A stretch of DNA of 8,891 bases, from contig JBASOM010000073.1 in the NCBI GenBank assembly GCA_049658265.1, positions 1 through 8,891 on the forward strand, given 5' to 3'. The position numbers and the translations under genes are program-made. The notes under the pieces are model-generated. The model ran no database searches and had not been told where the DNA came from. It worked only from the letters and a program-made list of their open reading frames with translations. Positions 5,732 through 8,891 of this stretch are shown here, piece by piece. The number at the start of each line of letters is the position of its first letter. The stretch's first letter is position 1. The stretch is from DTU063 sp001512695. GTDB taxonomy: Bacteria > Bacillota > Thermosediminibacteria > Thermosediminibacterales > Tepidanaerobacteraceae.

Positions 5732-7261
5732 TTATTTTTCTACATCAATATCAATGGGATTAGCCAGAATTACATTTTGATTTTCCAGGTCTTCCCATAC
5801 AAAACACTTTATAATATGGTTTCCGGTTTCGGGCACCAAGAAACCCGCACCTAAGTTGGTACTTTCTCCCGGTTGATATTCTTTTGTTGCAAAAGCGTAA
5901 TTGATCATCTTGTTGGTATTTTTATCGTAGAGGGCGACAATCAGCGTTGCAGACCTGGTTTGTTCCATGTTTTCCCGTATGTTAAACTCTAGTCTAGCTT
6001 CACTGCCGTTCTTTATTTTACCTGTATCGATTCTAGTTACTTTAAATTCTTCCGGCTCTACGGTAAGCTCTATGGTGTCCTTTATACTGTCATGGCCCTC
6101 TACCGTAACGGTTATGGTAACCTTTCCTGCACTTTTAGCAGTGACCAAGCCTTCACTGTCGATCTCGGCTACAGCCGGATCTGAGCTTTCCCAGAGGAGG
6201 CTATGGCCTAATATAATCTCACCATCGGGATTATATACATTTGCCCTAAGTTTCAGCTTGCCGTTTTCTTTTATAGTCGTATACGGAGGTTGCTGTATCC
6301 TTACTTCATGGGGCTCTACATCTTTCATAACGATCTCATGAAACATGGATTTTCCCCTATACAAGTCTGCAAGGGCACAAAATGCTTGCTCTGTAATTGA
6401 ATCTATATCAGTTCCCCATTCGGATACATATTCAAAGTGGTCATCTATCATGAACTCCAGGAGAGCATCTAAGATGGTCTTTCCACTTTCAGTGGTCCAT
6501 TCTTCCGATAGCGGGTCTTCACCTATAGCAATAAGCCCTTGGATTGCTGCAGCTGCTGAATATGGGTTTTCTGCACCCCAAGATACAAAGCCACCATTAT
6601 CCTCCTGCTTGTCTTTTATATATTTTTTAGCCTTTGCTATAGCATCTTTTGCTCCTTTAATGTCTTTATGCTTGGCCAAAGCCATTATACACATTGCTGT
6701 ATCGTCAACACTGTCACCCCATCCGCCATCGAAGCCTCCATTATCAATTTGATAACTTAAAAGTGCATCAACCGCCTTTTCTACATCATATTCTGCCTTT
6801 GCCATATCCAAGGCCAATATACCCCAGGCAATTGAAGTGGGATAGGCAGCCCAGTTCTGATCATCCAGGCTTTGTATTAGAAGTTGTACATAGTTTTTAC
6901 CATTGTAATTTCTGGGGTTTTTACCTGCTGCAATAAGGCCTATTATTATTCCCGAATAGTCTGAAGGACTAGCAGATTCTTCATTCATCTTTAATCTTTG
7001 CTGTATTATTTGCGAGTCTCTTTCTAGGTTGTCGCTGGTAAAGTTATATGCCAGCGCTACCCGGAATGTAAAATCCTTGCTACTGTAGTAACTTCTCAAT
7101 GCTTCAATCGCATCTGTTATTTTCTCTTCATCGGTTTTGTCTTCATATACATCTTCTAGTACTGTCGGCTCGTCTGCCGCATATGCCTTGGGCTGTAAGC
7201 CCGGTATGAAACCTAAAATCATCGAAAGAATTATAACTAAGCTCATGATTTTCCTTTTCAT
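5732..7261 (-). CDS. Secreted alpha/alpha-repeat protein with Big_2-type domain, first gene of the B12-regulated operon
   Basis: A 509-residue secreted protein. A signal peptide ends at AYA (27-29), and there is no SLH, lipobox, sortase motif or C-terminal membrane segment, so it is probably soluble or held by a partner. Residues about 46-305 are helical-hairpin repeats with glycine-rich turns, YQIDNGGFDGGWGDSVDDTAM (170-190) and KQEDNGGFVSWGAENP (218-233). This is the (alpha/alpha)6-barrel style seen in prenyltransferases and in the N-terminal half of transcobalamin and intrinsic factor. Residues about 319-402 form a Big_2-like Ig domain (SSDPAVAEIDSEGLVTA). Residues 405-509 are a further beta domain I do not recognise. 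The ATG has a good AAAGGGGGA site 8 nt upstream. It is the first gene after the tandem cobalamin riboswitches and a paralogue of the SLH-bearing alpha/alpha protein. Corrinoid binding is inferred from regulation and fold, not from identified ligand residues. Confidence 0.85.
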   Translation of the reverse strand: MKRKIMSLVIILSMILGFIPGLQPKAYAADEPTVLEDVYEDKTDEEKITDAIEALRSYYSSKDFTFRVALAYNFTSDNLERDSQIIQQRLKMNEESASPSDYSGIIIGLIAAGKNPRNYNGKNYVQLLIQSLDDQNWAAYPTSIAWGILALDMAKAEYDVEKAVDALLSYQIDNGGFDGGWGDSVDDTAMCIMALAKHKDIKGAKDAIAKAKKYIKDKQEDNGGFVSWGAENPYSAAAAIQGLIAIGEDPLSEEWTTESGKTILDALLEFMIDDHFEYVSEWGTDIDSITEQAFCALADLYRGKSMFHEIVMKDVEPHEVRIQQPPYTTIKENGKLKLRANVYNPDGEIILGHSLLWESSDPAVAEIDSEGLVTAKSAGKVTITVTVEGHDSIKDTIELTVEPEEFKVTRIDTGKIKNGSEARLEFNIRENMEQTRSATLIVALYDKNTNKMINYAFATKEYQPGESTNLGAGFLVPETGNHIIKCFVWEDLENQNVILANPIDIDVEK

Positions 7262-7326
7262 ATGTACTGTCCCCCTTTTAAAATTACTCTTTTCTCATGG
7301 ATATTTTGTCGATACTTTTTCAGCAC
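7258..7326 (-). CDS. Possible 22-codon leader ORF coupled to the first operon gene
   Basis: A GTG-initiated frame starts MLKKYRQNIHEKR and ends in a TGA that overlaps the ATG of the first structural gene as ATGA. A GGAAGGGGG stretch lies directly before the GTG. The peptide is basic and has no recognisable domain. Placement and overlap suggest translational coupling, but 22 open codons can easily occur by chance, and the next gene has its own ribosome site inside this frame. Confidence 0.2.
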   Translation of the reverse strand: MLKKYRQNIHEKRVILKGGQYI

Positions 7327-7377
7327 TCCCCCTTCCTGATAAAACTTTATATTACTTTAAGCTTCCTCTCCTTGTAT

Positions 7378-7425
7378 TTAAAAAGCCCCCTTCTCCGATT
7401 AAAGAAAAGGGGGAAAAGGGGGCTT
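7378..7425 (-). terminator. Rho-independent terminator of the second cobalamin riboswitch
   Basis: AAGCCCCCTT (7416-7425 read on the minus strand) pairs with AAGGGGGCTT (7383-7392), a perfect 10-bp GC-rich stem followed by TTTAAAT on the minus strand. A second CCCCCTTTT copy in the loop gives an alternative register. It lies between aptamer 2 and the first gene, as expected for an expression platform that stops transcription when cobalamin is bound. Confidence 0.8.
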
Positions 7426-7489
7426 AAAGATTCATGGAATAACAGTTAAGCGTCTTCCCTATCTCTAAGTCGGAGATAACCGAGAAGAC
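7422..7489 (-). promoter_or_regulatory. Switching helices between aptamer 2 and its terminator
   Basis: Directly after aptamer 2 a hairpin forms from GTCTTC (7484-7489) with GAAGAC (7452-7457) and an inner TATCTC (7473-7478) with GAGATA (7460-7465). The same GTCTTCT (7483-7489) can instead pair with AGAAGAC of the B12 box (7504-7510), so the two folds exclude each other. Farther on, GCTTAA (7446-7451) can pair with TTAAGC (7422-7427), the 5' edge of the terminator stem, a candidate antiterminator. Pairings were found by eye; no folding energies were computed. Confidence 0.45.
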
Positions 7490-7636
7490 AATGCGATGAC
7501 AAGGTCTTCTGGCTTCCGGTTCATCTTCGAGCTTAGCCTTCCCACCTGCGGCAGTGGCAAAAATAAGCCTTCATCACCGGTTACAGCTGCGACTACAGCA
7601 AGGGACTTTCACCCTTTTCCCTTTATCACCACATTG
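7489..7636 (-). promoter_or_regulatory. Cobalamin riboswitch, second (gene-proximal) aptamer
   Basis: Read on the minus strand, this holds the conserved cobalamin-aptamer elements in order: GGGTGAAAGTCCC (7602-7614), GCTGTAACCGG, GCCACTGC (7551-7558), GGGAAGGC (7536-7543) and the B12 box GCCAGAAGACC (7503-7513). A long closing P1 helix can be drawn between CAATGTGGTGATAAAGG at the 5' end and CCTTGTCATCGCATTG at the 3' end, with wobble pairs and one bulge. The core differs from aptamer 1 at many positions, so the pair is not a recent duplication. It is followed by a terminator, so ligand binding should switch the operon off. Confidence 0.92.
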
Positions 7637-7655
7637 CTCTATTTAGTTCTTACTT

Positions 7656-7693
7656 AAAAACAAAACACCCCAACCTTCATCAAGGTTAGGGTG
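7656..7693 (-). terminator. Rho-independent terminator of the first cobalamin riboswitch
   Basis: On the minus strand CACCCTAACCTT, loop GATG and AAGGTTGGGGTG form a 12-bp stem with one wobble (7666-7693), followed at once by TTTTGTTTTT. It sits between the two aptamers, so transcription can be stopped before the second is made. AAAGGT a little upstream (about 7722-7727) could pair with ACCTT of the stem as an antiterminator. Confidence 0.9.
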
Positions 7694-7757
7694 CTTTTAT
7701 GCTAAGACAAATTTTAATATGACCTTTCCCTGGAAGGTATATTATGGGAACCGTTCA

Positions 7758-7885
7758 TTCTAGTATCCTGGCTCGTGGATAATCGCTCGCTTTCGCCTTC
7801 CCGGCAAATGCCAGTGGCTTAATTGAAAGCTCGCTCCCCACTCACAGTGGCCGGACCGCTCTGGATTTTCACCAGATTCCTAGAA
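7758..7885 (-). promoter_or_regulatory. Cobalamin riboswitch, first (promoter-proximal) aptamer
   Basis: On the minus strand the textbook cobalamin-aptamer signature appears in order: GGTGAAAATCC (7863-7873), a CCGGCCACTGTGAGTGGGGAGC segment, AAGCCACTGG (7811-7820), GGGAAGGCG (7794-7802) and the B12 box GAGCCAGGATAC (7763-7774). TTCTAG (7880-7885) pairs with CTAGAA (7758-7763) to close P1. It lies about 30 nt after the expected transcription start and is followed by its own terminator. Ligand binding should cause termination and so repress the operon when corrinoid is plentiful. Confidence 0.94.
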
Positions 7886-7920
7886 GCTGAACTTGTATTA
7901 ATATTCTTTTTTTCAACTTT

Positions 7921-7949
7921 ATTATAACTCAAACAATTTTTTATATCAA
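7921..7949 (-). promoter_or_regulatory. Sigma-A promoter of the B12-regulated operon
   Basis: TTGATA (7944-7949) and a perfect TATAAT (7921-7926) on the minus strand are separated by exactly 17 nt. Transcription would start near 7914, about 30 nt before aptamer 1. The rest of the gap between gatD and aptamer 1 (7886-8063) is AT-rich, and I see no gene and no clear terminator for gatD in it. Confidence 0.85.
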
Positions 7950-8063
7950 GCCCATTATATGGAAAAATTTAATATCATGTGACATGTTACTAATTTTTTT
8001 GTTGGCACGACATAGACAGCAGTCATAAATCCTTAAAATAAATTTGTTGACATTTATATAATT

Positions 8064-8795
8064 TTAAGCAAAAGAAATAAACTTGCTATTGATGAATTTT
8101 AGCGTGTGTTGCCGCGCCTTTATTTCTAAGGAATCGTCGAGTTCCTGAAGTTCTTCGATGCCATACTTATTTTTTAAGGCTATGCTTATTATGTCATCGC
8201 AGAGCTTTGGATTTTTTGGCAGCAGCGGGCCGTGAAGATATGTTCCAAAGACGTTCTTGTATCTGACTCCCTCGGTTTTGTCCTTGCCGTTATTGCCAAA
8301 ACCGGAAATCACCTGGCCGAGGGGATTTAACTCGTTTAAATAGGTCCTGCCGCTGTGGTTTTCAAAGCCTATCAGGTGATAATCGCCGACTTTTACCACT
8401 ACATTGCCTACAAAGTACTTGTCTCCGGCTTCAGTGTAAAAGTCAAGAAGGCCCAAACCGCATGCAGCATCCCTTTTCCCACGATAGTATTTACCCAAAA
8501 GCTGGTATCCACCGCAAATTGCAAGCACAACCTTGCCTTCTTCGATGGCATATTCCATCTGCGGCTTTATGTTTCCTGCATCATGGCTTGCGATATTTAT
8601 GTCGCTGTCAGCACCGCCGCCTATGAAAAAAATATCCACCTCTTTAAAATCTGCTTTATCGCCTACATTATAATTTACAACGTTTAAATCTATTCCCCTC
8701 CACTGGCAGCGCCTAATCAACGTGATAATGTTGCCGGTATCACCGTACAAATTCAAAAGTTCAGGATACAGATGGCACAGCGTCAGTTTTAACAT
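8064..8795 (-). CDS. gatD: Lipid II isoglutaminyl synthase, glutamine amidotransferase subunit GatD
   Basis: A 243-residue class I (triad) glutamine amidotransferase of the usual GatD length. The opening LTLCHLYPELLNLYGDTGNI and the FFIGGGADSDIN loop (57-67) are typical of GatD/CobB-CobQ-like amidotransferases. The nucleophile is Cys94 in AICGGYQLLG, and the catalytic histidine is probably His188 in GTYLHGPLLPKNP; GFENHSGRT (143-151) is another family motif. GatD releases ammonia from glutamine for MurT, which amidates the alpha-carboxyl of D-Glu2 in the lipid II stem peptide in the cytoplasm. The ATG lies inside the end of murT (35-nt overlap) with AAGGGG about 10 nt upstream, consistent with translational coupling. 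The CobQ-like fold could invite a cobalamin-synthesis reading, but the murT overlap and short length argue for GatD. Confidence 0.93.
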   Translation of the reverse strand: MLKLTLCHLYPELLNLYGDTGNIITLIRRCQWRGIDLNVVNYNVGDKADFKEVDIFFIGGGADSDINIASHDAGNIKPQMEYAIEEGKVVLAICGGYQLLGKYYRGKRDAACGLGLLDFYTEAGDKYFVGNVVVKVGDYHLIGFENHSGRTYLNELNPLGQVISGFGNNGKDKTEGVRYKNVFGTYLHGPLLPKNPKLCDDIISIALKNKYGIEELQELDDSLEIKARQHTLKFINSKFISFA

Positions 8796-8891
8796 CTCGA
8801 TTTAGCCCCTTTAAGATTTTCTGTGTTTCAAAGAGCAGACTGTAGTTTACCAAAACATATCCTGTATTGCTCTCGGTCCTAACCAGGTTAT
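8761..8891 (-). CDS. murT: Lipid II isoglutaminyl synthase subunit MurT, C-terminal fragment
   Basis: The last 42 codons of a gene entering from the right edge, ending in a TGA inside gatD. The tail reads TGYVLVNYSLLFETQKILKG, matching the end of the MurT C-terminal domain, where a conserved VxNYT/S-type segment is followed by a helix. MurT is a Mur-ligase-like ATPase that activates the D-Glu carboxyl of lipid II for amidation with ammonia from GatD. The central ATPase region lies outside the window, so the call rests on this tail and the gatD overlap. Confidence 0.85.
   Translation of the reverse strand, partial: NLVRTESNTGYVLVNYSLLFETQKILKGLNRDVKTDAVPSVS

Noticed and set aside
6345..6752. 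Plus-strand open frame of 135 codons, and the shorter plus-strand frames at 366-626, 1116-1391, 5967-6341 and 8355-8687
   Set aside because: All are antisense to real genes with recognised domains, and none has a convincing ribosome site or family motif.
1643..7261. Reading the alpha/alpha-repeat proteins as prenyltransferases or squalene/terpene cyclases
   Set aside because: Both have signal peptides and one has three SLH domains. I see no DxDD-type cyclase motif, and terpene chemistry does not fit an S-layer protein behind a B12 riboswitch. The fold is shared; the activity is not supported.
8047..8052. TTGACA on the plus strand as a promoter -35 box
   Set aside because: No -10-like hexamer stands 16-18 nt downstream (the TATAAT-like sequence is only a few bases away), and it would read antisense into gatD.
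7262..8063. CRISPR array, tRNA or mobile element in the 800-nt non-coding stretch
   Set aside because: There are no regularly spaced direct repeats, tRNA-like cloverleaf or transposase. The paired structure is explained by two cobalamin riboswitches with terminators.
8064..8795. GatD as a cobalamin-synthesis amidotransferase (CobQ/CobB) belonging to the B12 theme
   Set aside because: It is too short, lacks the N-terminal synthetase domain of CobQ/CobB, overlaps murT, and lies upstream of the riboswitch promoter in a separate transcription unit.

Overview
The window reads as an S-layer-bearing, low-to-mid GC Gram-positive anaerobe, most likely a clostridial Firmicute. The reasons are SLH (S-layer homology) domains on two secreted proteins, a murT-gatD pair for peptidoglycan amidation, strong AGGAGG-type ribosome binding sites, a canonical sigma-A promoter and rho-independent terminators. 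I cannot name the genus. Every gene I can support lies on the minus strand, so the biological order runs from high to low coordinates.

Right end (8064-8891): the 3' end of murT overlaps a complete gatD. Together they make the lipid II isoglutaminyl synthase. This is a housekeeping unit that ends before the system of interest.

Control region (7262-8063): a sigma-A promoter drives a leader of roughly 650 nt with two cobalamin (vitamin B12) riboswitches in tandem. Each has its own rho-independent terminator: aptamer 1, terminator 1, aptamer 2, terminator 2, then the first gene. Corrinoid level is therefore checked twice before transcription enters the operon.

Operon (1-7261): the order is (a) a secreted alpha/alpha-repeat protein with Big_2-type and extra beta domains; (b) an SLH-anchored protein with a DUF4430 (transcobalamin C-terminal-like) domain; (c) an SLH-anchored alpha/alpha-repeat protein; (d) a DUF4430 lipoprotein; (e) an ECF-transporter T component; (f) the start of an ECF/ABC ATPase, cut by the window edge. 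Genes c to f overlap one another by 4 to 10 nt.

Interpretation: animal B12 carriers (intrinsic factor, transcobalamin, haptocorrin) have an N-terminal alpha6/alpha6 barrel and a C-terminal beta domain that clamp one cobalamin between them. Here the two halves appear to be encoded separately, twice over, with different anchoring (soluble, S-layer, membrane lipid), under B12-riboswitch control and just upstream of an ECF importer. The best-supported hypothesis is a cell-surface corrinoid capture-and-relay system built from split transcobalamin-like modules that feed an ECF transporter. The riboswitches, domain types and gene order are read from the sequence. B12 binding by these proteins, pairing of the halves and the relay are inference. 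No S (substrate-binding) component lies in the window; it may be just beyond coordinate 1 or elsewhere.
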